Made by a program: the position numbers and the translations under genes
The notes under the pieces: model-generated
Seen by the model: the letters and a program-made list of their open reading frames with translations, nothing else
What the model was told of the DNA's origin: nothing
Databases searched by the model: none
Shown here: positions 43,479 through 53,037 of the stretch, piece after piece
How positions within the stretch are numbered: position 1 is the stretch's first letter
Layout: every line of letters begins with the position of its first letter
NCBI RefSeq assembly: GCF_004339025.1
Contig: NZ_SMFT01000003.1
Span: 1 to 64,000 of the forward strand
DNA length: 64,000 bases
Source: Volucribacter psittacicida
GTDB lineage: Bacteria; Pseudomonadota; Gammaproteobacteria; Enterobacterales; Pasteurellaceae
Direction: 5' to 3'

Positions 43479-43561
43479 AATAAGTGGTACGCCTCGCTGT
43501 ACTATTTGTATTGCCTTCGGCGTATCACTTTGTCTTATTCTAAATTGAAACAACGATCTAT
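43479..43561 (-). repeat. MITE-like repeat, partial copy
   Basis: On the minus strand it reads CGTTGTTTCAATTTAGAATA, then TACGCCGAAGGCAATACAAA and AGCGAGGCGTACCAC, matching the element at 52868-52977 over its left end and centre. The right inverted end is not present. Confidence 0.75.
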
Positions 43562-44863
43562 TTACAAACTCTCCCCTTTGGTTTCCTTAATCCAATATAA
43601 GGCAAGTAAACTTAATAGTGCATTAAGGGTTAAGTAGATGCCTACTGCCATGAGTCCATAATGGGCGTTCAGTGGTAAAGTCACTAAGGTGGCGACACTT
43701 GCACCGAGAATGCCAGCGCCGTTATAGGCTAATGAGGCTCCAGAATAACGGGCGGAGGTGGGGAAGAGTTCTGGTAGAAAACTGGCGAGTGGTCCATATC
43801 CCATACCGATGAGTGCCATACCTATCATAAGGAAGTAGAATAAACTTGTGGTGGTGCCATTATGTAGGAAAAGGGGTAAACATAATCCAAATAATGCGAC
43901 ACCAACGGTTGTCCATATTAACCAAATACGGCGACCAAATTTATCAATGGCAATGCCTGATAGTAAAATTGTGCTTGCCAATGCAATGGCACTACACATT
44001 AATAGTGCGGTAAAAATTTGGGTAGAAATACCAAGCCCCATTGGGTGTCCTGCTGGTGATAAGCTGGCTGGGGATTTGGCATAAATTTGGCTAAAGGCAA
44101 TCATAATATAGAATAGGACATAACCTGCTACGCAAATTAATAGCCCTAAAATTAGCGGTTTATAATGGCAAGTTAGCACTTGCCAGATTGGAAGTTTAAC
44201 GGGTTTATGCTGTTCTAAAGCGGAAAGAAATACGGGAGTTTCTACTAATTTTAGCCGTACATAAATGCCGATACCAATTAATACCACAGAAAAAAGAAAA
44301 GGCAAACGCCAAGCCCATTCCAGTAATGCTTGTTCGCCAAAGATATAGCCTATCAATAAAAAGACAGCATTAGCCAGTAATAGCCCTATTGGGGCGCCAA
44401 GCTGAGGAAAAATGCCATACCAACCTCGTTGTTGTGCGGGGGCATTTTCAATGGCAACTAACGCCGCACCGCCCCATTCGCCGCCGAGACCGATCCCCTG
44501 TCCAATTCGGCATAAACAGAGCAATAAGGTTGCCCAAATGCCAATGCTTTGGTAGGTGGGTAATAAGCCGATGCAGACCGTTGCACCGCCCATTAAGAGC
44601 AGGGACATCATAAAGGTTTTTTTGCGTCCAATGCGATCGCCAAAATGCCCGAAAATTACTGCCCCTAAAGGGCGAGCGATAAAGGTTAAGGCGAGGGTTG
44701 AAAGTGCGGCGAGTTGATTGGACATGGGATCGCTGCTAGAAAAAAATTGTTGGTTAAAAATTAATACCGCAGCAATGGCGTAAATATAATTGTCAAAATA
44801 TTCTATGGCGGTGCCAATCATTGTGGCACTTGCCACTTGCACTTTGCTATTTTTCTGTTCCAT
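43562..44863 (-). CDS. MFS transporter, metabolite:H+ symporter (MHS) family
   Basis: A 433-residue permease with 12 predicted helices. The MHS/ShiA-type motif is GHFGDRIGRKKTFMMSLLLMGG (about 72-93), followed by GLGGEWGGAALVAIE. It starts six bases after the thiY stop, so it belongs to the operon under the TPP riboswitch. In H. influenzae an MHS permease called ThiU (HI0418) has been predicted, from its TPP-type regulation, to take up a thiamine precursor; this gene could be that type, but the substrate is inferred from context only. Confidence 0.82.
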   Translation of the reverse strand: MEQKNSKVQVASATMIGTAIEYFDNYIYAIAAVLIFNQQFFSSSDPMSNQLAALSTLALTFIARPLGAVIFGHFGDRIGRKKTFMMSLLLMGGATVCIGLLPTYQSIGIWATLLLCLCRIGQGIGLGGEWGGAALVAIENAPAQQRGWYGIFPQLGAPIGLLLANAVFLLIGYIFGEQALLEWAWRLPFLFSVVLIGIGIYVRLKLVETPVFLSALEQHKPVKLPIWQVLTCHYKPLILGLLICVAGYVLFYIMIAFSQIYAKSPASLSPAGHPMGLGISTQIFTALLMCSAIALASTILLSGIAIDKFGRRIWLIWTTVGVALFGLCLPLFLHNGTTTSLFYFLMIGMALIGMGYGPLASFLPELFPTSARYSGASLAYNGAGILGASVATLVTLPLNAHYGLMAVGIYLTLNALLSLLALYWIKETKGESL

Positions 44864-44869
44864 GAGGTT

Positions 44870-45811
44870 TTACTCCACTTGAATGGCGTAGTCTGCTAAG
44901 GCAGGCATTTGTTTGATTAATCCTTGTTGTTGCATAAAGGTTGCCATTGCTTGATAGCGTGCGTTATCTAATGCGCGTGGGCGTAAGGTAAGTCTTGGTA
45001 AGGTATCTCGCCAAGCAAGACGGTTAAGCTCATTATCAAGCTCTTGTGGTTTATAGCTGACAAAATCTTGCCATGCTTGTTGAGGGTGATTAATCAAATA
45101 AAGTGTAGCTTGTTCAAGGGCGGTTAAAAATGCGGATAATTTTTTTGTATCAAGTTGGTTTTTATTGGCGACTAAAATGAGTTCATCATAAACAGGCACG
45201 CCATGCTCTTCAGGATAAAAGGCACGTCCTGGGCGATTTTCTAATGCCATTTGGTTCAGTTCAAAATTACGGAATGCCCCGATGACGGCGTCCACTTGTC
45301 CACTAAATAAAGAGGGAGAGAGCGACCAATTGACGTTGATCAGTTCCACATCTTGTGCGGATAAATTGGCGGACTTTAACATCGCAGATAACAACGCACT
45401 TTCAAAACCACTGACCGAATAGCCGACTTTTTTGCCTTTAAGATCCGCTAATTGTTGGATATTGCTATCCGCTAACACCACTAAGCTATTTAAGGGGGTG
45501 GAGACTAATGTTCCGATACGCACTAAAGGTAAGCCTTCCGCTACTTGCATTTGTAAATGTGGTTGATAGTCAACGGCAAGATCCGCTTTGCCAGCGGCAA
45601 CCAATTTAGGTGGCATAGAAGGATCGGCTGGCTCAATAATGTCTACCTCTAAACCATTTTCAGCAAAAAAGCCTTTTTGCTGTGCCACGATAATGGCGGC
45701 GTGATCAGGGTTGACAAACCAATCAAGCATTAAACTGACTTTCTGTTTGGCACTTAATGATGAACTAAACATAGTGAAAAGTGCGGTCAAAATTAACAAA
45801 TATTTTTTCAT
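44870..45811 (-). CDS. thiY: thiamine-precursor ABC transporter substrate-binding protein (ThiY/NMT1 type)
   Basis: A 313-residue periplasmic binding protein of the NMT1/THI5-like family. The signal peptide MKKYLLILTALFTMFSSSLSA is followed by LMLDWFVNPDHAAIIVAQQKGFFAENGLEVDII. The NMT1 hallmarks are PSMPPKLVAAGKADLAVDYQ and SVSGFESALL. Relatives such as ThiY bind formylaminopyrimidine thiamine precursors; H. influenzae HI0357 is similar. ATG 45811 is preferred to an upstream in-frame start at 45847 because GGAGC and a normal signal peptide follow from it. An uptake signal overlaps the signal-peptide codons (45779-45787). Confidence 0.88.
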   Translation of the reverse strand: MKKYLLILTALFTMFSSSLSAKQKVSLMLDWFVNPDHAAIIVAQQKGFFAENGLEVDIIEPADPSMPPKLVAAGKADLAVDYQPHLQMQVAEGLPLVRIGTLVSTPLNSLVVLADSNIQQLADLKGKKVGYSVSGFESALLSAMLKSANLSAQDVELINVNWSLSPSLFSGQVDAVIGAFRNFELNQMALENRPGRAFYPEEHGVPVYDELILVANKNQLDTKKLSAFLTALEQATLYLINHPQQAWQDFVSYKPQELDNELNRLAWRDTLPRLTLRPRALDNARYQAMATFMQQQGLIKQMPALADYAIQVE

Positions 45812-45825
45812 AGTTGCTCCTTTGT

Positions 45826-46584
45826 TTAAGGTAAATAATTTGCCCAAGGAATTAGGCGGTTAAGTAATTTATCAAGGGTAAAATAAAGCACTAATGCCAT
45901 CGCCATCAGCATAAATAAGGCAGCGAACATTAGGCTTACTTGCATTCGGGCATTGGCTTGTAGCATTAAATAACCTAGCCCTTGTGATGAGCCTACCCAT
46001 TCGCCCACAATCGCCCCAATAGGGGCGACGGAGGCGGCAATACGCAAACCTGAGGCGAGGGCAGGCAACGCCGCAGGTAATCTCATTTTGATTAACATTC
46101 GCCAAGGCGAGGAAGTCAATGTACTGGCTAATTCTAGCCATTGCTTAGGCGTATGGCGTAAACCGTCGTAGCAAGTGGCGGTAACGGGAAAATAGATGAT
46201 TAAGATTGTCATCACGATTTTAGAAGGTAAACCATAGCCAAACCATAAAACTAATAAAGGAGCAATGGCAAAGACAGGAATGGCTTGGGATAGCACTAAT
46301 ATGGGCAGTAATAAGCGGGCGAGGGCGGGAAATAGGCAAAGTATTAAGGCAGAAAATAAGCCTAATAAAAAGCCGATAACCAAGCCGAGGAGAATTTCGA
46401 CTAAGGTAATTTTGCTATGTAATAATAGCAATGGCCATTGCTCTATCAAGGTTTTTCCAACGCTAAAAGGGGGTGGTAATAAATAATGGGGGAGCGAGAA
46501 ATAATGGACTATTGCTGCCCAAATGGCGATTAACGCTAAGGCTAATAAAGTGATTTGTACGAGGTAACGCAAGGAGGTTTTCAT
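45826..46584 (-). CDS. thiX: thiamine-precursor ABC transporter permease (ThiX type)
   Basis: A 252-residue inner-membrane protein of the BPD_transp_1 family (six helices), with the cytoplasmic EAA loop ELASTLTSSPWRMLIKMRLPAALPALASGLRIAASVAPIGAIVGEW. ATG 46584 overlaps the stop of the upstream ATPase gene as ATGA. It is followed by the binding protein after 14 bases. It is grouped with the ThiXYZ type because of gene order and the upstream TPP riboswitch. Confidence 0.88.
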   Translation of the reverse strand: MKTSLRYLVQITLLALALIAIWAAIVHYFSLPHYLLPPPFSVGKTLIEQWPLLLLHSKITLVEILLGLVIGFLLGLFSALILCLFPALARLLLPILVLSQAIPVFAIAPLLVLWFGYGLPSKIVMTILIIYFPVTATCYDGLRHTPKQWLELASTLTSSPWRMLIKMRLPAALPALASGLRIAASVAPIGAIVGEWVGSSQGLGYLMLQANARMQVSLMFAALFMLMAMALVLYFTLDKLLNRLIPWANYLP

Positions 46585-47294
46585 GATGTCTCCATCAGTT
46601 GCTGTAATAATTGTTGTTGTAATTGCCATAAGGTTTGCTGATTGAGCTGGCGAGGTTTTTGCCCTTGCGGTTCAATGGCATAAGATAGCTGTACGGGTTC
46701 GCCATTGAGTACATAAATTTTATCCGCAAGGCGTAAGGCTTCTTGGGGATCGTGAGTAATTAATAATAAGGTTTTATCCCGAAAGAGTTGATAGGTCAGA
46801 TCTTGTAGTTGTAAGCGAGTAACGGCATCTAAGGCGGAAAAGGGTTCATCCATTAAAATAATTTCCGCTTCTTGCATTAAGGTTCTTGCTAAGGCAACAC
46901 GCTGTCGTTGCCCGCCAGAGAGTTGATAACAAGGTTTATGGCGATGTTCAGCCATATTCACCGCTTCTAATAATTGATAGGCTCGCTGGCGAGTTTGGGC
47001 GGTTTTATTACCGTTCAAATATTGGGCTAACTGCACATTATCCTCAAGAGATAACCAAGGATAAAGGCTATCTTGTTGGGCTAACCAAGCGATTTTGCCT
47101 GTGCAACAAATGCGACCTTGTGAAATAGCCGCCTGCTCTAATCCAGCGATGGCGCGCAATAATGTGGATTTCCCAATGCCAGAAGTGCCTAATAAAGCAA
47201 CCCATTCTCCTTGTTCTAAGCTAAAATCAAATTGATGAAACAACCGTTGTTGCCCAAAAGACAAGGTAAGTTGGTGAATATCAATGGCTTTCAT
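46581..47294 (-). CDS. thiZ: thiamine-precursor ABC transporter ATPase (ThiZ type)
   Basis: A 237-residue ABC ATPase. Walker A is ALLGTSGIGKSTLLRAIAGLE (about 36-54), the signature LSGGQRQRVALARTLM and Walker B IILMDEPFSALD are intact, and the switch His is in LLITHDPQEAL. It is the first gene after the TPP riboswitch. The ribosome site is weak (ACGAG), in line with riboswitch control of translation. Confidence 0.9.
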   Translation of the reverse strand: MKAIDIHQLTLSFGQQRLFHQFDFSLEQGEWVALLGTSGIGKSTLLRAIAGLEQAAISQGRICCTGKIAWLAQQDSLYPWLSLEDNVQLAQYLNGNKTAQTRQRAYQLLEAVNMAEHRHKPCYQLSGGQRQRVALARTLMQEAEIILMDEPFSALDAVTRLQLQDLTYQLFRDKTLLLITHDPQEALRLADKIYVLNGEPVQLSYAIEPQGQKPRQLNQQTLWQLQQQLLQQLMETS

Positions 47295-47390
47295 TGCGAA
47301 TCAATCTCGTTGGATTAATCACAATATTTTGCTTTTATAAGAAAAAAGGTAAGAAAAGATAAGAAGATAAAAGAGAATAAATGCATAATT

Positions 47391-47469
47391 TAGTTTCCTA
47401 CGTCAGTATTAGCTGTATCAGGTTCACGGGTATCATCTCAGCTCGGCAATCACCTAAGCACCCCGACTA
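47391..47469 (-). promoter_or_regulatory. TPP riboswitch (THI element)
   Basis: On the minus strand the sequence runs from TAGTCGGGGTGCTTAGGTG through GCTGAGATGATACCCGTGAACCTGATACAGCTAATACTGACGTAGGAAACTA. It holds the conserved TPP-aptamer pieces GGGGTGC, CTGAGA, TACCC, TGAACCTGAT and CGTAGGAA, and TAGT at the start can pair with ACTA at the end (P1). It lies about 97 bases before thiZ, so TPP binding should shut down thiZXY and the MHS gene. No clear intrinsic terminator follows, which suggests translational control. Confidence 0.94.
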
Positions 47470-47523
47470 ATGCAATGACTATAACTTAGCTTATGAAAAA
47501 AAGCAAAAATTTTGTAAAAATAG

Positions 47524-47532
47524 ACCGCACTT
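47524..47532 (-). repeat. DNA uptake signal sequence
   Basis: ACCGCACTT between the TPP riboswitch and the MITE-like repeat in the 504-base spacer before thiZ. The remainder of the spacer has only the riboswitch, this repeat and a hairpin (AAGCCTGATTATTAATAATCAGGCTT, 47727-47752). Confidence 0.85.
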
Positions 47533-47553
47533 TGGGGAAAAATGGTTTTCTTC

Positions 47554-47658
47554 TAGTCTATAGCCTCTCCATTTTAAAAATACTGTGTTGGCTTGTTGTA
47601 CTATTTGTACTGCCTTTGGCGTGCAGCCTTGTATTCTTTTAAATTGAAATGACTCTAA
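47554..47658 (-). repeat. MITE-like palindromic repeat, full-length copy
   Basis: On the minus strand it starts AGAGTCATTTCAATTTAA, has the core TGCACGCCAAAGGCAGTACA, and ends TTTTAAAATGGAGAGGCTAT. It matches the copy at 52868-52977 through both ends with about 70% identity by eye. Confidence 0.75.
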
Positions 47659-47798
47659 TATTTTTATTTAATGTTAAAAACAGCTTATTTTATCTTAGGC
47701 ATTTCAAAGGTTTTTAATATATAGGAAGCCTGATTATTAATAATCAGGCTTAACTGAGTTGGAATTAAGTCATTTAGAAATATTTTAAACTCATATTA

Positions 47799-48437
47799 TT
47801 ATTTTTCTTTTACTGGTTTTAATCCAGCATTAGATAAAGAAATATTAAGTAAAGATAAAGCTTGCTTTTTCTCAAATGCTGTTAACAATGATACATGTTT
47901 ATTTTTCAATGCAGCTACAAATAACCAGAAAAGATTTATATTTACAGAAAATGAAGCCTTTTTTAATCGTACATAACTATTTTGAGCTCCCACAGAATTA
48001 AACTCTTTAACATTTTTAATTCCAACTTTTGATAACAATCTTTCATGTTTTATCGTTAGATTTGCCATTTCTCTTATACGCTCCTTTTTACTCAAGATCT
48101 CATTAAGTTTCTGTAGTTTTACTTGTTGAATTGAAGCGATTATTAATTTTCTATAAAGATCATGATCATTCATCACACTAATAGGCAAACGATAATATTT
48201 ATAAATAGATAAGCCTGGAGAAGCATGGGCCCATCTAACCGCTCCTAAAGATTCTAAATACTTCGCGAGTTCATTTTCAGCTCTAAGATAAAACATACTA
48301 CTTCTACAAATACCAAACATAATTGTTTTATCATAAAATATTCCATCTGCAGCAAATAATTTTTTTGCTGTAACATTACCAATTAATTTGTTTAATAATG
48401 TAACAAATTCAGATGTATCTTTGAAAATAATAGTCAT
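47799..48437 (-). CDS. sxy: competence activator Sxy (TfoX)
   Basis: A 212-residue protein. The N-terminal TfoX domain has GNVTAKKLFAADGIFYDKTIMFGI followed by MFYLRAENELAKYLESLGA. The C-terminal domain has LTIKHERLLSKVGIKNVKEFNSVGAQ and a later NLFWLFVAALKNKH, very close to H. influenzae Sxy, whose C-terminal domain begins LTIKHERALIKVGITNV. Sxy works with CRP at CRP-S promoters to turn on DNA uptake genes. A CRP-type site lies 111 bases upstream (48548-48563). Many uptake signals in this window show that competence is in use. Confidence 0.9.
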   Translation of the reverse strand: MTIIFKDTSEFVTLLNKLIGNVTAKKLFAADGIFYDKTIMFGICRSSMFYLRAENELAKYLESLGAVRWAHASPGLSIYKYYRLPISVMNDHDLYRKLIIASIQQVKLQKLNEILSKKERIREMANLTIKHERLLSKVGIKNVKEFNSVGAQNSYVRLKKASFSVNINLFWLFVAALKNKHVSLLTAFEKKQALSLLNISLSNAGLKPVKEK

Positions 48438-48524
48438 ATACCATTCCTTATACTTGACAATATTTACACTAATTTAACACCAGCAATATTCTTATAACAT
48501 ACAAATACAATAAAACACAAAGCA

Positions 48525-48566
48525 ATTAAAAATAATTGTGTAAAAGTTGTGATCGTTATCGCAAAA
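48525..48566 (-). promoter_or_regulatory. CRP/CRP-S site and promoter of sxy
   Basis: On the minus strand TTTTGCGATAACGATCACAA gives TGCGA-N6-TCACA (48563-48548). The TGCGA half is the CRP-S (Sxy-dependent) form, the TCACA half the ordinary CRP form. A possible -10 TTTAAT lies at 48530-48525, consistent with a class II-like position. Leader length from there is about 80 bases. Confidence 0.65.
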
Positions 48567-48656
48567 TAAGGGTATTTTTAACAAAAAATACTATATAAAA
48601 CTTATTCAGATTGCATAAAAATCAGAGTTGATCTGATAATTTATGATAAAAATGTG

Positions 48657-48772
48657 AGCTTCAATTTAACTTTGGATACAAAACAATACGACGTTAGTAT
48701 GCCTTTGCTACTATTTACATTGCTTTAGTGCTGCTGTTTTGTCTTACTTAAATTGAAAAAATATAAATTTCC
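48657..48772 (-). repeat. MITE-like repeat, decayed copy
   Basis: Has outer inverted ends CTTCAATTTAACTTTGGAT and TTACTTAAATTGAAAAAATA around a degenerate core (GGCATACTAACGTCGTATTG on the minus strand). Less conserved than other copies. Confidence 0.5.
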
Positions 48773-48847
48773 AATTTAACATTGATCTTTCTAAACTCAC
48801 CCCCATTTAATCAATTCAAGGTTGCTTAATACATAAAAGGGGAAATT

Positions 48848-49318
48848 ATGCCTTTACTTTTATTTTTTCTTTGTGCTTTTTTATTTGTTTACATTGAATT
48901 TTCGTTATTAATCTGGTTTGGGGCTAATTTTGGTGTTTTAGCCTTAATTGGGTTACTTATTTTATCTTCTCTAATTGGGCTAACAATGATCCGAGCAAGG
49001 GGGTGGTACACTTTACTTAATGTACAAAAACAATTATCACAAGGGGAAATTCCCGCCGCTTCTCTGCTTAAATCAGGCATTTGGATTTTTGCTGGGGTGT
49101 TATTTTTTATTCCTGGTATTTTAACGGATCTTGTTGCTTTATTTTTGCTAACCCCTATGGCAAGTTTATGGATTGAGAAGTTAATTAGTAACAAAATTAA
49201 ATTTTTTGCTTCTGGTTTTCGCTTTCGTCGCCAACAGGGTTTTCATTCTGAACAGCAACAAGATATTTTTGAAGCGGAATACGAAAAACAGCAAGATCAA
49301 GACAAGCGATTAAAATAA
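48848..49318 (+). CDS. fxsA: FxsA membrane protein
   Basis: A 156-residue inner-membrane protein with four hydrophobic segments in residues 3-105, with the family motif RARGWYTLLNVQKQLSQGEIP and FIPGILTDLVALFLLTPMASL. A soluble tail rich in Gln, Asp and Lys follows. In E. coli overproduced FxsA suppresses F-mediated exclusion of phage T7; its own role is unknown. It is commonly placed next to groES, as here. GGGGAAATTATG gives a good ribosome site. Confidence 0.93.
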   Translation: MPLLLFFLCAFLFVYIEFSLLIWFGANFGVLALIGLLILSSLIGLTMIRARGWYTLLNVQKQLSQGEIPAASLLKSGIWIFAGVLFFIPGILTDLVALFLLTPMASLWIEKLISNKIKFFASGFRFRRQQGFHSEQQQDIFEAEYEKQQDQDKRLK

Positions 49319-49331
49319 CTACAAATTGCCT

Positions 49332-49359
49332 CTTGAAATCATAAAATCGTTCCCCATAT
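49332..49359 (+). promoter_or_regulatory. sigma-32 heat-shock promoter of groESL
   Basis: CTTGAAA (49332-49338), a 13-base spacer and CCCCATAT (49352-49359) match the sigma-32 consensus CTTGAAA/CCCCATNT perfectly. It stands 44 bases before groES, and no CIRCE inverted repeat is seen. Confidence 0.92.
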
Positions 49360-49403
49360 AGTGAAAGAACATTTTTTTAACCACTTAAAAAGGAAAATAA
49401 AAT

Positions 49404-49694
49404 ATGAATATTCGTCCATTACATGATCGTTTAATTATCAAACGTGAAGAAGTTGAAACCAAATCTGCTGGCGGTATTGTGCTAACAGGTTCGGCGGCGA
49501 CTAAATCTACTCGTGCTAAAGTATTAGCGGTAGGTAAAGGTCGTATTTTAGAAAATGGTTCGGTGCAGCCTTTAGATGTTAAAGTTGGCGATACTGTCAT
49601 TTTTAATGAAGGTTATGGTGTAAAAACAGAAAAAATTGATGGCGAAGAAGTGTTAATCATTTCTGAAAATGATGTATTAGCTATCGTAGAATAA
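49404..49694 (+). CDS. groES: co-chaperonin GroES
   Basis: A 96-residue lid of the GroEL folding chamber. It starts [29 protein letters not shown], which includes the mobile loop ([11 protein letters not shown]), and ends [20 protein letters not shown] precedes the ATG. groEL follows after 31 bases in the same operon, under the sigma-32 promoter. Confidence 0.98.
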   Translation: MNIRPLHDRLIIKREEVETKSAGGIVLTGSAATKSTRAKVLAVGKGRILENGSVQPLDVKVGDTVIFNEGYGVKTEKIDGEEVLIISENDVLAIVE

Positions 49695-49707
49695 TCAATC
49701 AGTTTAA

Positions 49708-51369
<1,662 letters not shown>

Positions 51370-51384
51370 ATTCTGTCTATATCA

Positions 51385-51414
51385 AAGTGCGGTCAATTTT
51401 GACCGCATTTTTTA
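51385..51414 (+). terminator. groESL terminator built on an uptake signal
   Basis: AAGTGCGGT (51385-51393) is the exact uptake signal. TGCGGTCAA (51388-51396) pairs with TTGACCGCA (51399-51407), and a run of seven T follows. One element serves DNA uptake and termination. Confidence 0.85.
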
Positions 51415-51499
51415 TACGCCATATAGCCCTCCCCCTTTCTCTATGTTACACTCTAACGCTTTTTTATAGATTTATTGATTAAGGAAAGTAAAGAAAACT

Positions 51500-52282
51500 A
51501 TGTTTATTGTTGATTCTCATTGTCATCTTGATGCCTTAGATTATGAGCAAATTCATCAAAATATTGATGATGTTATTGATAAAGCGAAAGCTCGTGGGAT
51601 AAAACATTTATTGTCTATTGGGGTTACACTGAGCCGTTTTGAAAAAATGCGTGATAGTTTGGCACATCGTGATGAGGTGTCTTTAGCTTGTGGGGTTCAC
51701 CCTTTGGATCTTGATGATGAGCCCTTTGATTATGAGCGTTTATTCACCTTAGCCAGTGATAAGAAAGTGGTAGCCATTGGTGAGACCGGGCTAGATTATT
51801 ATTACAGCATAGAAAATAAGGCGTTACAGCAAGATATTTTTTCGCAACAAATTGAGATTGCAAAGCAATTAAATAAGCCTGTAATTGTGCATACACGTTC
51901 TGCACGAGAAGATACCATTCAGTTGTTAAGGGATCATCAAGCGGAAAAGTGCGGTGGGGTTTTACATTGTTTTACGGAAAACCTACAAATGGCACAACAA
52001 GCCCTTGATCTTGGTTTTTATATTTCTATTTCGGGCATTATTACCTTTAAAAATGCCGAGGAATTACGCGAGGTGGTACGCCATATTCCTTTAGAGCGTT
52101 TGTTAGTGGAAACTGACTCGCCTTATCTTGCTCCTGTGCCTTATCGTGGTAAACAAAATCAACCTGCTTATGTGCGAGAAGTTTGTGAATATGTGGCAAC
52201 ATTAAAGGGATTGTCTATGGCAGAATTCGCTGAAATTACTACTCAAAACTTTATGAATTTATTCAAAATCAAATTAGTATAG
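51500..52282 (+). CDS. ycfH: TatD-family metal-dependent hydrolase YcfH
   Basis: A 260-residue TIM-barrel hydrolase of the TatD DNase family. Metal ligands are visible in [36 protein letters not shown] and ETDSPYLAP. Family members are 3'-5' DNases or related deoxynucleases; E. coli YcfH is the closest by length and the start [11 protein letters not shown]. An uptake signal lies inside (51947-51955). No signal peptide. Confidence 0.9.
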   Translation: MFIVDSHCHLDALDYEQIHQNIDDVIDKAKARGIKHLLSIGVTLSRFEKMRDSLAHRDEVSLACGVHPLDLDDEPFDYERLFTLASDKKVVAIGETGLDYYYSIENKALQQDIFSQQIEIAKQLNKPVIVHTRSAREDTIQLLRDHQAEKCGGVLHCFTENLQMAQQALDLGFYISISGIITFKNAEELREVVRHIPLERLLVETDSPYLAPVPYRGKQNQPAYVREVCEYVATLKGLSMAEFAEITTQNFMNLFKIKLV

Positions 52283-52316
52283 TGTATGATATTTGCTCAT
52301 TTAATAAGGATCAATT

Positions 52317-52853
52317 ATGGCTATTAGAAAATATATTAAATACTTTTTACTTCTTGTTACCCTCGCTTTTCACCTTTTTCTTTTTGCAGTCGTGAATTAT
52401 GTTACCCCTCATTATGAAATTACACGAGTAACTGGGGTAGAAGTGAAACGTGTGGATAAAGACGGCCCAATTACCAAAGCGAACCCTGCAGACGGCCCAA
52501 CTCGAGATGTTTACTATATTTATACTCAGCAATCAAATAGTAGCGGTCCTATGGTTTATCGTAACGAAGATACCCGTTGGGGCTTTCCGTTTTACTTTAA
52601 ATTTGGTTCTGCTAATTTACAAGCACAAGCCTCTGCCTTTGCCAGTGAGCCTGAACAATTAGTGCAAGTAAAATACTATGGTTGGCGTTTAGTGATGTTT
52701 GATGAATATCGTAACATTACCTCTATTAAAGCCGTATCCGCCGAGGATACCCCTGCCATTCCGCTATTAAGCTATATTTTATATGCCTGCTTGGCACTAA
52801 CATTATTCTTATCCATTCAGCTTATTCGTGGTTGGTTTGATAGCGAAAAATAG
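52317..52853 (+). CDS. DUF1523 family membrane protein
   Basis: A 178-residue protein with transmembrane helices near the N terminus (about 8-28) and C terminus (about 150-168). The periplasmic domain between has the DUF1523 pattern VTPHYEITRVTGVEVKR and DVYYIYTQQ, then VYRNEDTRWGFPFYFKFGSANLQA. Function is unknown. It follows ycfH after 34 bases and may be co-transcribed. The MITE-like element at 52868-52977 lies directly downstream. Confidence 0.85.
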   Translation: MAIRKYIKYFLLLVTLAFHLFLFAVVNYVTPHYEITRVTGVEVKRVDKDGPITKANPADGPTRDVYYIYTQQSNSSGPMVYRNEDTRWGFPFYFKFGSANLQAQASAFASEPEQLVQVKYYGWRLVMFDEYRNITSIKAVSAEDTPAIPLLSYILYACLALTLFLSIQLIRGWFDSEK

Positions 52854-52867
52854 CCAAGTCTAAACGG

Positions 52868-52977
52868 ATATAGTCGTTTCAATTTAAAAATGAGATAAGG
52901 CGGTACGCCGAAGACAGTACAAGTCGTACGGCGAGCCGTACCAACGCTGTATCATTTTTAACGTGGAATGACTATAT
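52868..52977 (+). repeat. MITE-like palindromic repeat, best full-length copy
   Basis: 110 bases between the DUF1523 gene and ytfL. The outer ends ATATAGTC (52868-52875) and GACTATAT (52970-52977) are exact inverted repeats. Imperfect pairing continues inward for about 28 bases. The core contains GGTACGCCGAAGACAGTACA and CGTACGGCGAGCCGTACC, which can fold further. No ORF is inside. Confidence 0.8.
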
Positions 52978-52990
52978 TGAAATTTTTCTT

Positions 52991-53010
52991 GGGCGATTAA
53001 TTTAATCGCC
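52991..53010. other. inverted repeat in the leader of ytfL
   Basis: GGGCGATTAA and TTTAATCGCCC form a strong stem 27 bases before ytfL. No T run follows on either strand, so it is not a simple terminator. Confidence 0.5.
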
Positions 53011-53037
53011 CAGCTTAATTAATCATGGAAATATATT

